DNA of 10,867 nt from an uncultured Oscillospiraceae bacterium (GCA_910584285.1 CAJTYK010000057.1:1-10867), one strand, 5' to 3'. Positions 1-7,121 are shown, numbered from the stretch's first letter. Made by a program: numbers and translations. The notes: generated by a model not told the origin, from the sequence alone.

Positions 1-485
1 AGGGCCATCTGCACGTTGTCCGCGTCGTTGGTGAAGCGGCTCATGAGCTCGCCGTGGGTGTGGGCGTCAAAGTAGCTCAGGGGCAGCTCCTGGAGCTTGT
101 CAAACAGCTCCTTCCGCAGCCGGTTGCAGCCCTTCTGGGCCAGCTGGGCCATCAGGTTGGCCTGGAGATAGGCGCACACCGACGCCAGCAGGTAGGCGGC
201 CATGAGCCGCAGGCAGGAGGCCGCCAGCCCGGGCCAATCGGCCTGTCCCGCCGCCCAGGCGCTGGTGATCCCGTCGATGATGGGCTTTTGCAGGTAGGTG
301 GCCGCCACCCCCAGCAGGGCGGACGCCACCACGCTGACCAGCGCCGCGATGAGCAGGACGGGCCGGTTGGCAATATACTTCACGGTGCGCAGCAGGGTGC
401 GGCGCAGATCCTTGGGCTTGCCGTAGCCACCCCGGGGCCCGCCATGGGGCCCGCCGGGGCCGTGAGGGCCTTTGTGCTCAGCCAT
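1..485 (-). CDS. ABC exporter half-transporter, second subunit (N-terminal part only)
   Basis: This is the N-terminal 161 residues of an ABC exporter half-transporter (transmembrane domain fused to an ATPase domain); the rest, including all ATPase motifs, lies beyond the left edge. The start is ATG at 483-485, preceded by a strong GGAAGGAGGAG ribosome binding site lying inside the upstream gene. The first ~22 residues are rich in Gly, His and Pro (MAEHKGPHGPGGPHGG), then a basic stretch leads into TM1 (about residues 39-60). The end of the visible part contains SYFDAHTHGELMSRFTND, the conserved intracellular loop of type IV exporters. It overlaps the preceding ABC gene by 8 bases (478-485), so the two are probably translationally coupled and form a heterodimer. 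Since the partner has a degenerate site, this subunit should carry the catalytic glutamate; that cannot be seen here. Substrate is unknown. Confidence 0.93.
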   Translation of the reverse strand, partial: MAEHKGPHGPGGPHGGPRGGYGKPKDLRRTLLRTVKYIANRPVLLIAALVSVVASALLGVAATYLQKPIIDGITSAWAAGQADWPGLAASCLRLMAAYLLASVCAYLQANLMAQLAQKGCNRLRKELFDKLQELPLSYFDAHTHGELMSRFTNDADNVQMA

Positions 486-2223
486 TGTTGTCTCCTCCTT
501 CCTGCTGGGAATCGTAGATCTCGCGATAGATTTTGCTGCTCTCCATCAGCTCGTCGTGGGTGCCCACGTCGGCCACGGTGCCCTCGTCCAGCACCACGAT
601 CTTGTCAGCGTACTGCACCGAGCTGATGCGCTGAGCAATGATGATGACGGTGGTGCCCCGCAGGTTGTCCCGGAAGGACTCCCGGATGCGCCCCTCCGTG
701 GCGGAGTCCACGGCGGAGGTGGAGTCGTCCAAAATGAGCACCGCCGGCTTGCGCACCATGGCCCGGGCGATGCAAAGGCGCTGCTTCTGCCCGCCGGACA
801 CGTTGACGCCTCCCTGCTCCAGATAGGTGTCGAAGCCCTCGGGGAAGGACTGGATGAAGTCGTAGGCCTGGGCGTCCTTGGCGGCCTGGATCAGCTCCTC
901 CTCAGTGGCGTTCTCGTTGCCCCAGAGGAGGTTTTCCCGGATGGTGCCGGAAAAGAGCACGTTATTTTGCAGCACCATGCCGATCCGGCCCCGGAGCGCG
1001 TCCAGCGGGTAGTCCCGCACGTCCAGCCCGTCCACCAGTACCTGGCCGCGGTGTACGTCGTAGAACCGGGGGATCAGGTTCACCAGGGAGGATTTGCCCG
1101 TACCGGTGCCGCCCACGATGGCCACGAACTGGCCGGGCTCCACGGTCAGGCTAATCTGCTTCAGCACGTCCTCCCCGGCCCCCTCGGTCTGGTAGCGGAA
1201 GGACACGTCCTTGAACTCCACCCGGCCCTGGGGGGCGGGCAGGCTCCGCGCTCCTCCGTCGGTAACGGAGGGCTGGGTGTCGATGACCTCAAACACCCGG
1301 CGGAGGGAGGCCTGGGAGCGGGTAAGCTGGAGGATGGCCATGCCCACCATCATGATGGACATGAGGATCTGCATGATATAGTCCAGCACAGTCTGGAGGT
1401 AGCCCAGATCCATCTCCAGCCCCAGCACCATCTGGCCGCCGAAGTAGAGCACCAGCACGGTGGCGGCGGACATACAGATCATCATCACAGGCTGTATGGC
1501 CACCACCCGCAGCACCGCCCGCAGGCCGGCGGCGGTGAAGCCGTCATTGGCGTCCAGGAACTTCTCCCGTTCCCGATCCTCCCGGACGTAGGACTTCACC
1601 ACCCGCACAGCGACGAGGTTTTCCTGCACCTTCTCGTTGAGGTGATCCAGGGCCTTCTGCATCTTCTCGAACAGGGGGAAGCAGATCTTCATCAGCACCA
1701 GCAGGGCCACTGCCAGGATGGGCAGGATCACCAGCACCACCAGGGCCAGCTTGGGGTTGATGGACAGGGTGAGCACCACGCTGGCGATGAGCATGGTCAC
1801 GGCCCGAATGAGGATGCGCAGGCAGATCATGGACGTGTTCTGGATATTGGTCACGTCGTTGGTCATCCGGGTGATGAGGGAGGAGGAGGAAAATTTGTCG
1901 ATGTCGGCGAAGGAGAAGGAGGCCACCCGCTCAAACTCCGCTCGGCGCAGGTTGGCACCCAGGCCCTGGGCGGCGTTGGTGGCGCACTTGGCCGCCGCCG
2001 CGCCGGTGAGGGTGGCCGCCAGGGCTACCACCACCATCAGCGCCCCGGACTGCCAGATGGGGGCCATGCTCTCCTTCAGAATGCCCTCGTTGATGATCCG
2101 GGCCATGAGCAGGGGGATGATCAGCTGGCAGATGGTCTCCACAATCACCAGCAGCGGGGAGCCGATGACATACCGCTCATAGCCCTTCATGTAAGAGGCG
2201 ATGCGTTTTAACAAGTCCTGCAC
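478..2223 (-). CDS. ABC exporter half-transporter with degenerate ATPase site
   Basis: A complete 581-aa half-transporter: six predicted membrane helices (about residues 18-45, 58-80, 130-152, 155-180, 240-265, 275-300) and a C-terminal ATPase domain. Visible motifs are Walker A GGTGTGKS (371-378), Q-loop Q419, signature VSGGQ (475-479), Walker B VLILDD (495-500) and D-loop SAVD (503-506). The catalytic Glu after Walker B is Asp500 and the H-switch His is Gln531 (IIAQRISSV). This pattern is known for the degenerate-site subunit of heterodimeric exporters of the BmrCD / LmrCD / TM287-288 type, so the protein probably pairs with the next gene. The longest start is GTG at 2221-2223, overlapping the end of marR by 16 bases. 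The GAAAGGAA ribosome site abuts that GTG, so TTG at 2212-2214, 8-10 bases further on, is a plausible true start. Likely role is export of drugs, peptides or lipids; the substrate is unknown. Confidence 0.95.
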   Translation of the reverse strand: MQDLLKRIASYMKGYERYVIGSPLLVIVETICQLIIPLLMARIINEGILKESMAPIWQSGALMVVVALAATLTGAAAAKCATNAAQGLGANLRRAEFERVASFSFADIDKFSSSSLITRMTNDVTNIQNTSMICLRILIRAVTMLIASVVLTLSINPKLALVVLVILPILAVALLVLMKICFPLFEKMQKALDHLNEKVQENLVAVRVVKSYVREDREREKFLDANDGFTAAGLRAVLRVVAIQPVMMICMSAATVLVLYFGGQMVLGLEMDLGYLQTVLDYIMQILMSIMMVGMAILQLTRSQASLRRVFEVIDTQPSVTDGGARSLPAPQGRVEFKDVSFRYQTEGAGEDVLKQISLTVEPGQFVAIVGGTGTGKSSLVNLIPRFYDVHRGQVLVDGLDVRDYPLDALRGRIGMVLQNNVLFSGTIRENLLWGNENATEEELIQAAKDAQAYDFIQSFPEGFDTYLEQGGVNVSGGQKQRLCIARAMVRKPAVLILDDSTSAVDSATEGRIRESFRDNLRGTTVIIIAQRISSVQYADKIVVLDEGTVADVGTHDELMESSKIYREIYDSQQEGGDNNG

Positions 2224-2738
2224 TTCCTTTCAAAGGGGTCTGGGGGAGGGCCGCTTGGCGGGCCCAGGGGATCGCGGGGCGGATCCTGCCGCTTATCCCC
2301 GCCGATCTGGTACAGATTGGCCAGCATCCGGCGGTGGAATTGTAGCACCTGCTCCCGCTCTTGGAGGGAGAAGCCCGCGTACAGATGGGCATCCACCTGC
2401 CGGAAGGCGTCCATCCCCTGGGCGATGGCGTCCCGCCCCTTTTGGGTGATGGAGATCCGGTTGCGCCGGGTGTCCTTCTCGTCGGTGCGGCGCTCTACAT
2501 AGCCCTGCCGCTCCAGCGCCTTCAGCGACGCGGCCACCGTGGGCGGTGCGCTGTGGAGCCGGTCGGCCAGCTCCTTTTGGGTGGGGGCCAGGGCGGGGTC
2601 GTCGGGAAAGGTGGACAGCTCCCACAGCAGCCGGGGGGAGCCGATGTCCCGCAGGCCCAGGGCATTGAGGGCGGCGGTGACGGCGTTGTGGTGGGCCCGC
2701 ATGAGCTGGTGGAGCAGCAGCCCGGCTTGATCCTCCAT
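2208..2738 (-). CDS. MarR-family transcriptional regulator
   Basis: A 176-aa MarR-family winged-helix regulator, probably the repressor of the downstream exporter genes. The recognition region lies at about residues 52-84 (PTQKELADRLHSAPPTVAAS) and is followed by the wing DEKDTRRNRISIT (86-98), which contains the family's D-x-R-type turn. Flanking helices at 1-30 and 100-145 would form the dimer interface. The start is ATG at 2736-2738, six bases after the ribosome site AAGGGAGGG. It is the first gene of a MarR-ABC-ABC operon, a common arrangement for inducible efflux in Firmicutes. An unusual ~29-residue tail (148-176) is rich in Pro and Asp and ends in KCRTC, so a CxxC pair forms the very C-terminus. 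The tail is partly encoded by bases overlapping the start of the next gene. Family assignment is firm; the ligand is unknown. Confidence 0.95.
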   Translation of the reverse strand: MEDQAGLLLHQLMRAHHNAVTAALNALGLRDIGSPRLLWELSTFPDDPALAPTQKELADRLHSAPPTVAASLKALERQGYVERRTDEKDTRRNRISITQKGRDAIAQGMDAFRQVDAHLYAGFSLQEREQVLQFHRRMLANLYQIGGDKRQDPPRDPLGPPSGPPPDPFERKCRTC

Positions 2739-2765
2739 GGGGATCCCTCCCTTAAATCGTTCGTA

Positions 2766-2780
2766 TGCTAATAATTAGCA
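2766..2780. promoter_or_regulatory. Perfect 15-bp palindrome, likely MarR operator
   Basis: TGCTAATAATTAGCA is a perfect inverted repeat with 7-bp arms and a one-base centre. It lies just downstream of the predicted transcription start of the marR operon (-10 at 2789-2794), so a bound dimer would block early elongation. Size, AT-rich core and position fit a MarR operator. That MarR binds here is inference. Confidence 0.7.
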
Positions 2781-2788
2781 CGCTCTCT

Positions 2789-2816
2789 ATTTTACGCAGA
2801 ACCGCGTAAATGTCAA
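2789..2816 (-). promoter_or_regulatory. Promoter of the marR-ABC-ABC operon
   Basis: On the minus strand a perfect -35 TTGACA (2811-2816) and a -10 TAAAAT (2789-2794) are separated by 16 bases. The transcription start would be near 2782, giving a leader of about 44 nt before marR. This is a strong sigma-A-type promoter, as expected for a gene held down by a repressor. Confidence 0.8.
2791..2810. promoter_or_regulatory. Second inverted repeat inside the marR promoter spacer
   Basis: TTTACGC-N6-GCGTAAA has perfect 7-bp arms, begins within the -10 box and ends at the base next to the -35 box, so it fills the promoter spacer. A bound protein would exclude RNA polymerase. Its sequence differs from the palindrome at 2766-2780, so it may be the site of a different regulator or a second class of MarR site. 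Confidence 0.55.
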
Positions 2817-2859
2817 CCCCTTTTGCAAAAATTTTTTCCAGTCCCCGGTCAGGATATGC

Positions 2860-2891
2860 AAAACAGCCCTCCGGCCATGCCGGGGGGCTGT
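2860..2891 (-). terminator. Intrinsic terminator after asnS
   Basis: Arms 2863-2875 and 2879-2891 form a 13-bp stem with one mismatch (A opposite C) and a three-base loop. On the minus strand the stem is followed by a short T run (CTGTTTTGC). It begins 27 bases after the asnS stop codon and separates asnS from the marR promoter. Confidence 0.8.
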
Positions 2892-2918
2892 CTGTTGGGA
2901 TTAAACTTCCGTGCCGCC

Positions 2919-4313
2919 TTAAAACTCCGCGTTGCCCACGGTGCGGGGGTGGAGCTCCACATCCCGGATGTTGCTGATGCCCGTCAGGTACATCACCATC
3001 CGCTCGAAGCCCAGGCCGAAGCCCGCGTGGCGGCAGGAGCCGTACCGCCGCAGATCCAGATACCACCAGTAGTCCTCGGGGTTGAGGCCCAGTTCCGCCA
3101 TGCGCTTCTCCAGCACGTCGATGCGCTCCTCGCGCTGGGAGCCGCCGATGATCTCCCCGATCCCCGGCACCAGGCAGTCCGCCGCCGCCACCGTCTTGCC
3201 GTCGTCGTTGAGGCGCATATAGAACGCCTTGATGTCCTTGGGGTAGTCGGTGACGAACACCGGCTTTTTGTACACCTGCTCGGTGAGGTAGCGCTCGTGC
3301 TCGGTCTGGAGGTCGCAGCCCCAGTCCACCTTGTAGTCGAATTTGTCGTTGTTCTGCTTGAGAATCTCCACCGCGTCGGTGTAGCTCACCCGGGCGAAGT
3401 CGGAGGAGGCCACGTGCTGCAAGCGCTCCACCAGCCCCTTGTCCACGAAGGAGTTAAAGAAGGCCATCTCGTCGGGGCACTTCTCCATGACATAGTTGAT
3501 GATGTGCTTGATCATGGCCTCGGCCACGTCCATGTCGTCCGCCAGGTCGGCGAAGGCCATCTCCGGCTCGATCATCCAGAACTCGGCGGCGTGGCGCTGG
3601 GTGTTGGAGTTCTCCGCCCGGAAGGTGGGGCCGAAGGTGTAGACACTGCCGAAGGCCATGGCGAAGTTCTCCGCGTTGAGCTGGCCGGACACGGTGAGGT
3701 TGGCCCGCTTGCCGAAGAAGTCGCGGGACCAGTCCACGGAGCCGTCCTCCAAGCGGGGCGGGTTGTTCATGTCCAGGGTGGTGACCTGGAACATCTCCCC
3801 CGCGCCCTCGCAGTCGGAGGCGGTGATGATGGGTGTGTGGATATACACAAAGCCCCGATCCTGGAAGAAGCAGTGGATGGCGTGGGCAGCCACGGAGCGC
3901 ACCCGGAAGGCGGCGGAGAACAGGTTGGTGCGGGGCCGCAGGTGCTGGATGGTGCGCAGGTACTCCACGCTGTGGCGCTTTTTCTGGAGGGGATACTCGG
4001 GGGCGGAGGGGCCCTCCACCGCGATGGAGGCGGCCTTCACCTCCAGGGGCTGCTTGGCCTGGGGGGTGAGCACCACGGTGCCGGTGACGATGAGGGCGGC
4101 GCCCACGTTCTGACCGGCGATATCCTTATAGTTGTCCAGGGCGTTTGCGTCCATGACCACCTGGAGGTTCTTGAAGCAGGAGCCGTCGTTGAGCTCGATG
4201 AAGCCGAAGGTTTTCATGTCCCGGATGGTGCGGGCCCAGCCCATGACGGTGACGGTCTGGCCGTCCAGGCGGTCGCTGTCGGCAAAGACGGAGGCGATGG
4301 TGATGCGTTCCAT
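2919..4313 (-). CDS. asnS: Asparaginyl-tRNA synthetase
   Basis: AsnRS joins asparagine to tRNA-Asn using ATP in the cytoplasm. The 464-aa length matches bacterial AsnRS (E. coli has 466). An N-terminal OB-fold anticodon-binding domain spans about residues 18-98. It is followed by the class II catalytic core: a motif 1 region around 152-175 (FVYIHTPIITASDCEGAGEMF in outline), motif 2 GPTFRAENSNTQRHAAEFW (228-246) and motif 3 GFGLGFERMVMYL (431-443). The C-terminus HPRTVGNAEF matches the AsnRS-specific ending (HPRTPGNAEF in E. coli), which separates it from AspRS and LysRS. ATG at 4311-4313 is preceded by GAGGGA at suitable spacing. The gene has its own promoter, a leader hairpin and a terminator, so it appears monocistronic. 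Its presence implies direct Asn-tRNA charging in this organism. Confidence 0.98.
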   Translation of the reverse strand: MERITIASVFADSDRLDGQTVTVMGWARTIRDMKTFGFIELNDGSCFKNLQVVMDANALDNYKDIAGQNVGAALIVTGTVVLTPQAKQPLEVKAASIAVEGPSAPEYPLQKKRHSVEYLRTIQHLRPRTNLFSAAFRVRSVAAHAIHCFFQDRGFVYIHTPIITASDCEGAGEMFQVTTLDMNNPPRLEDGSVDWSRDFFGKRANLTVSGQLNAENFAMAFGSVYTFGPTFRAENSNTQRHAAEFWMIEPEMAFADLADDMDVAEAMIKHIINYVMEKCPDEMAFFNSFVDKGLVERLQHVASSDFARVSYTDAVEILKQNNDKFDYKVDWGCDLQTEHERYLTEQVYKKPVFVTDYPKDIKAFYMRLNDDGKTVAAADCLVPGIGEIIGGSQREERIDVLEKRMAELGLNPEDYWWYLDLRRYGSCRHAGFGLGFERMVMYLTGISNIRDVELHPRTVGNAEF

Positions 4314-4344
4314 ATGCGTTCCCTCGATTCCTGAATGATTTGAC

Positions 4345-4369
4345 GCTCCCGCCCCGCGGGGGCGGGAGC
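4345..4369 (-). other. Perfect hairpin in the asnS leader
   Basis: Arms 4345-4355 and 4359-4369 are perfect 11-bp inverted repeats around a three-base loop, almost entirely G and C. It lies between the predicted asnS transcription start (about 4377) and the ribosome site. No T run follows on either strand, so it does not look like an intrinsic terminator. It may stabilise the mRNA 5' end or bind a protein; the function is unknown. Confidence 0.6.
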
Positions 4370-4383
4370 AAAAGCTTTGCCTT

Positions 4384-4411
4384 AGTATACCATGTTCTCC
4401 GGGTTTTGCAA
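4384..4411 (-). promoter_or_regulatory. Promoter of asnS
   Basis: On the minus strand an extended -10, TGGTATACT (core 4384-4389), lies 16 bases from the -35-like TTGCAA (4406-4411). The -35 is weak, but the TG extension compensates. The leader would be about 64 nt, too short for a T-box. Confidence 0.65.
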
Positions 4412-4420
4412 GAGGAACGG

Positions 4421-4444
4421 AAAAAAAGGAAGGCCCGCGCCCTT
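4421..4444 (-). terminator. Possible weak terminator of the LytTR-Xre operon
   Basis: On the minus strand AAGG/CCTT arms (4430-4433 and 4441-4444) around a GC-rich centre are followed by TTCC and seven Ts (4421-4427). The stem is short and imperfect. The position, 12 bases after the HTH gene stop and just before the asnS promoter, supports the call more than the structure does. Confidence 0.35.
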
Positions 4445-4455
4445 AAACAGCATCA

Positions 4456-5448
4456 TCAACAATCAGATTCGAGTACACAGTCGGGTTCCGCCTGTTGCTC
4501 AATGCGGTCTTGGATCTTCTTCTTAAAATATTCATTGAGGGATACCTCCGACAGCAGGGCCCGCAGACGCGCCCGGATCGCTGCAAGCTGCTCGCCCTCG
4601 TATACGTCCAGCAGGCACAGGAGGAACTCCAGCTCGTCCTCCTTGCCGCAAACCGCCAGGATCGGCGGGAGGTGCTGTTCCAGGAAGTCCATATTGCCCG
4701 TCTCGGTGGCCGCGTGAATGAGCCAGTACCAGGCGGACAGGTTTTGCTTCGAGTGAGGGAACAGGAGCGCCCTGCCCGGGCCCTCCGGTCCCGCGGCGGA
4801 CAGAAGCTCCTCGTAGTCCTGCCGGTCGTCCAGCACGGCGAGATAGCGCAGCAGGGACAGCTCGTCCGGATGGGCCGCAAGCTCCGCTCTGCGCTCCGCC
4901 AGGGCCTCTCGCCCTCTGCCTATGCTGCCGCACAGCTGATCCCGCTGCAATCTCATGCGGAGATACCACGGGTGCTCTGGGCGGCCCTCCGTTTTCCGCA
5001 CAAAGCGATCCGCGACGGCAAAGGCCCGCTGAAACGCCTCCCGGCCCTGCTGAATCCACATATGGGCCTTTTCCGCCTCCAGCTGATCCCGCTCCCGCTC
5101 CAGCTCGCCGGGATCTCCCCCACCGTTTTTCTGAAGGGCGTCGATGGTCTGGAGCTGGGAATTGATGGCCTCCATCGCCTCCTGAAAGGAGCTGTCGTCC
5201 CGCAGCACCGAATATTTGCAGACTAAATTCTCCGCGCGCTCCAGGGAGGTCAGCCCGAACAGCTCGTCGATGCTCACCCCAAAAAAGGCGGCGATCTTCG
5301 GCAGCAGGGTGATGTCCGGGGCGCCGCCCCCCACCTCCCACCGGGACACGGTCTGCGGGGCCAGAAAGAGGTATTCCGCCAGTTCCGCCTGGGTGACGTT
5401 CTTTTCTCTCCGCAGCAGGGCAATCTTTTCTCCAATCGTCAGCTTCAT
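4456..5448 (-). CDS. HTH-Xre regulator with helical, TPR-like C-terminal region
   Basis: A 330-aa protein with an N-terminal Xre/Cro-type helix-turn-helix at residues 1-66; the core is TQAELAEYLFLAPQTVSRWEV and the domain ends in VSIDELFGL. Residues 67-320 are strongly helical, rich in Leu, Glu and Arg, with a charged coiled-coil-like stretch at about 112-130 and aromatic/leucine-spaced helices that resemble degenerate TPR repeats. HTH-plus-TPR proteins often sense peptides or protein partners, but no ligand can be named here. ATG at 5446-5448 overlaps the TGA of the upstream membrane-protein gene (ATGA) and follows a good GGGAGGAAAC ribosome site. It is the last gene of the LytTR-led operon, so the operon begins and ends with a DNA-binding protein. 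The C-terminus holds two cysteines (DCVLESDC). Domain call is firm; the role is inferred. Confidence 0.88.
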   Translation of the reverse strand: MKLTIGEKIALLRREKNVTQAELAEYLFLAPQTVSRWEVGGGAPDITLLPKIAAFFGVSIDELFGLTSLERAENLVCKYSVLRDDSSFQEAMEAINSQLQTIDALQKNGGGDPGELERERDQLEAEKAHMWIQQGREAFQRAFAVADRFVRKTEGRPEHPWYLRMRLQRDQLCGSIGRGREALAERRAELAAHPDELSLLRYLAVLDDRQDYEELLSAAGPEGPGRALLFPHSKQNLSAWYWLIHAATETGNMDFLEQHLPPILAVCGKEDELEFLLCLLDVYEGEQLAAIRARLRALLSEVSLNEYFKKKIQDRIEQQAEPDCVLESDC

Positions 5449-5918
5449 GTGCGCGTTTCCTCCCGTTTATCGACGCCCAACCGGCCGTCCAGCAGCTCGC
5501 AGGAGCCCATGGCCCGTTTGTCGAAGAAATAGATGCACACCCCGGCCAGCGCCACGCCGCCCAGCGTCCACAGGAAGGCCGCCGGGTGGCGGAAGCAGTT
5601 CGCCGTCAGGGCCATGACCACATCCTCCAGCCAGCCCACCGTCCCCAGCAGCTGTGAGACCCGGGCGGCGGTCAGCCACCCCAGGAACATCCACACCACG
5701 CCAATGGCGTCGGCGGCAAAGCCCAGCAGCCAAAACCTCCACCACAGCTTTTTCACCACTGCCCCCTTTTGGGTGTGCTTTAGGGCCAGCAGGGTGAAGA
5801 ACAGCACCGCGCAGTCCACGATCAGGTTGCCGGGGATGACGAACACCAGAAGCTGCGGGAACAGGATCAGGATCCAGATGGGAAAGATCACGTTGTAAAT
5901 CCGGGTCTGCTTTTTCAC
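5445..5918 (-). CDS. Small 4-TM membrane protein of unknown function
   Basis: A 157-aa protein I do not recognise. It has a short basic N-terminus (MKKQTR) and about four membrane helices (residues 9-29, 32-47, 60-82, 112-132), then a ~25-residue soluble charged tail. No catalytic motif or cysteine pattern stands out. The start is GTG at 5916-5918, overlapping the TGA of the preceding gene by four bases (GTGA). The nearest purine-rich stretch, GGAAGGGG, is about 11 bases upstream, so translation probably relies on coupling. It also overlaps the next gene, the HTH-Xre regulator, by four bases. This tight packing suggests that its product works together with the regulator and the two neighbouring membrane proteins. 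Confidence 0.8.
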   Translation of the reverse strand: MKKQTRIYNVIFPIWILILFPQLLVFVIPGNLIVDCAVLFFTLLALKHTQKGAVVKKLWWRFWLLGFAADAIGVVWMFLGWLTAARVSQLLGTVGWLEDVVMALTANCFRHPAAFLWTLGGVALAGVCIYFFDKRAMGSCELLDGRLGVDKREETRT

Positions 5919-6232
5919 AGGAAGTTCAACCCCTTCCGTTTTTGATACCGGGCCGCGTACACCGCCGCCCAGCCCGCCGCCGACCCGGCGAAGGCCCCCT
6001 GTGCCCAGTACACCAGCACCTGGGCCAGCAGTACCCGCCAGCCGGACTGGGCGGATCTCACGTACAGGGCCAGCCCCAGCGCCAGCCCGGAGGAGACGGG
6101 CAGGGCAAAGGCGCAGGGGTTGAGCCGCTGGGCCAGCCGGAGCTGGGCCAGCCCGCAGGCCGCCATCAGGGCGGTGGGCACGCCGAACACCACCACCAGC
6201 CCCGCCAGGGCCAGACAGGAAACACCGCTCAT
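5915..6232 (-). CDS. Small 3-TM membrane protein of unknown function
   Basis: A 105-aa, very hydrophobic, Ala/Leu/Val-rich protein with about three membrane helices (residues 5-28, 39-58, 66-92) and a basic C-terminus (YQKRKGLNFL), which by the positive-inside rule would face the cytoplasm. I do not recognise a family. ATG at 6230-6232 comes directly after the stop codon of the upstream gene with no gap, and a strong AAGGAGG ribosome site lies eight bases upstream inside that gene. Its TGA overlaps the GTG of the next gene. It is the third gene of the LytTR-led operon and is probably made in step with its neighbours. Confidence 0.8.
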   Translation of the reverse strand: MSGVSCLALAGLVVVFGVPTALMAACGLAQLRLAQRLNPCAFALPVSSGLALGLALYVRSAQSGWRVLLAQVLVYWAQGAFAGSAAGWAAVYAARYQKRKGLNFL

Positions 6233-7108
6233 TTAAGACGCCTCCTTGTCAACCGCGTTCTCTGCCCGCCGCCTCCGCCGGTGGCAGGCCGCCCCGGCCA
6301 GATTGCCCGCGAACGTGGAGAGCATCGCGACGGGGATCCGGCTCCAGCCCAGATGGAAGTCATAAAAAAGCCAGGCCGCCGCGAGAAACACCAGGATAAC
6401 CGCCCCGCAGGCAATGGGGTACAGCGGGCAGAACCCGTGCCGCCGCCCCAGGGACAGCCCGGACAGAAACCCCACAATGGGCAGAATCAGCGCCGCGTAC
6501 AGGATGCTGAGCAGGGGGATGCGGTGATCGTCGCAGACCCACACCAGCGCGGGCGCCACCAGACAGAACAGGCACGCGAAGCCCGCATAGGGCAGGGTCT
6601 CCTTCCAGTGGAACAGGGAGGGCCCCGGGGCCAGCCCCAGCTTTTCCCGGATGGCGGCCGCCTCGGCGTACCACCCCACCCAGCGGCCCAGCCAGATGAG
6701 AAGATAGATCACCGCCAGAATCGCCAGCTCCGCCAGCCACGCATACCACCGCCCCCAGCTCCACCGGCACAGCCACACCAGCAGGGAGAACACCCCGGCG
6801 GTGTAGCAGAAATGGATCAGCGAGTGCGCCACCAGCTCCCGCCCGCTGTCGGCGAAGGGCAGGGTGGCCACCCCCACCCCGGCCCCCAGGGCGAAATACA
6901 GCGCCAGCTGGACCGCCATGGCCAGCGGCTCCCACCGGACCAGACCCGCCAGATGGGGGCTTACAGGGGAAAACGCTGTCAAATCCCCCAGCGGCAGGGG
7001 CTGGTTTCCCAAGCCGTTGAACCATCCGCCGATGAAGTACAGCAGCGCCACGCCTGCGATCCCGCCAACCATCATGCGGGGCAGCCATTGTCTCTTGATT
7101 TCTTCCAT
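6233..7108 (-). CDS. 8-TM membrane protein with DUF3021-like N-terminal half
   Basis: A 291-aa protein with about eight membrane helices in two sets of four. Residues 1-158 (helices near 10-30, 61-83, 92-114, 122-143) have the length, helix layout and ELVAHSLIHF-type third helix of DUF3021 proteins, which are typically encoded next to LytTR regulators, as here. Residues 165-291 add a second four-helix block (171-192, 198-220, 228-248, 256-276) and a basic end (HRRRRR). DUF3021 proteins are usually near 130-150 aa, so this looks like a fusion or extension. ATG at 7106-7108 follows AGGAGGG by seven bases. The frame stays open upstream to 7687, but that stretch lies over the LytTR gene and a repeat, so the short start is correct. 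In known LytTR-DUF3021 pairs the membrane protein is thought to modulate the regulator; that role here is inference. Confidence 0.82.
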   Translation of the reverse strand: MEEIKRQWLPRMMVGGIAGVALLYFIGGWFNGLGNQPLPLGDLTAFSPVSPHLAGLVRWEPLAMAVQLALYFALGAGVGVATLPFADSGRELVAHSLIHFCYTAGVFSLLVWLCRWSWGRWYAWLAELAILAVIYLLIWLGRWVGWYAEAAAIREKLGLAPGPSLFHWKETLPYAGFACLFCLVAPALVWVCDDHRIPLLSILYAALILPIVGFLSGLSLGRRHGFCPLYPIACGAVILVFLAAAWLFYDFHLGWSRIPVAMLSTFAGNLAGAACHRRRRRAENAVDKEAS

Positions 7109-7121
7109 AAAACGTCCCTCC

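Noticed and set aside
472..2211. Long plus-strand open frame (579 codons), His/Gly-rich, opposite the complete ABC subunit.
   Set aside because: It is the antisense shadow of a clear ABC gene with all motifs; the predicted protein is low-complexity and matches nothing.
2823..4334. Long plus-strand open frame (503 codons) opposite asnS.
   Set aside because: Antisense of a certain asnS gene; His/Val/Gly-rich composition is typical of reverse-frame translation in GC-rich DNA.
4345..4369. Intrinsic terminator or attenuator before asnS.
   Set aside because: The stem is strong but no T run follows on either strand, and no plus-strand gene ends there.
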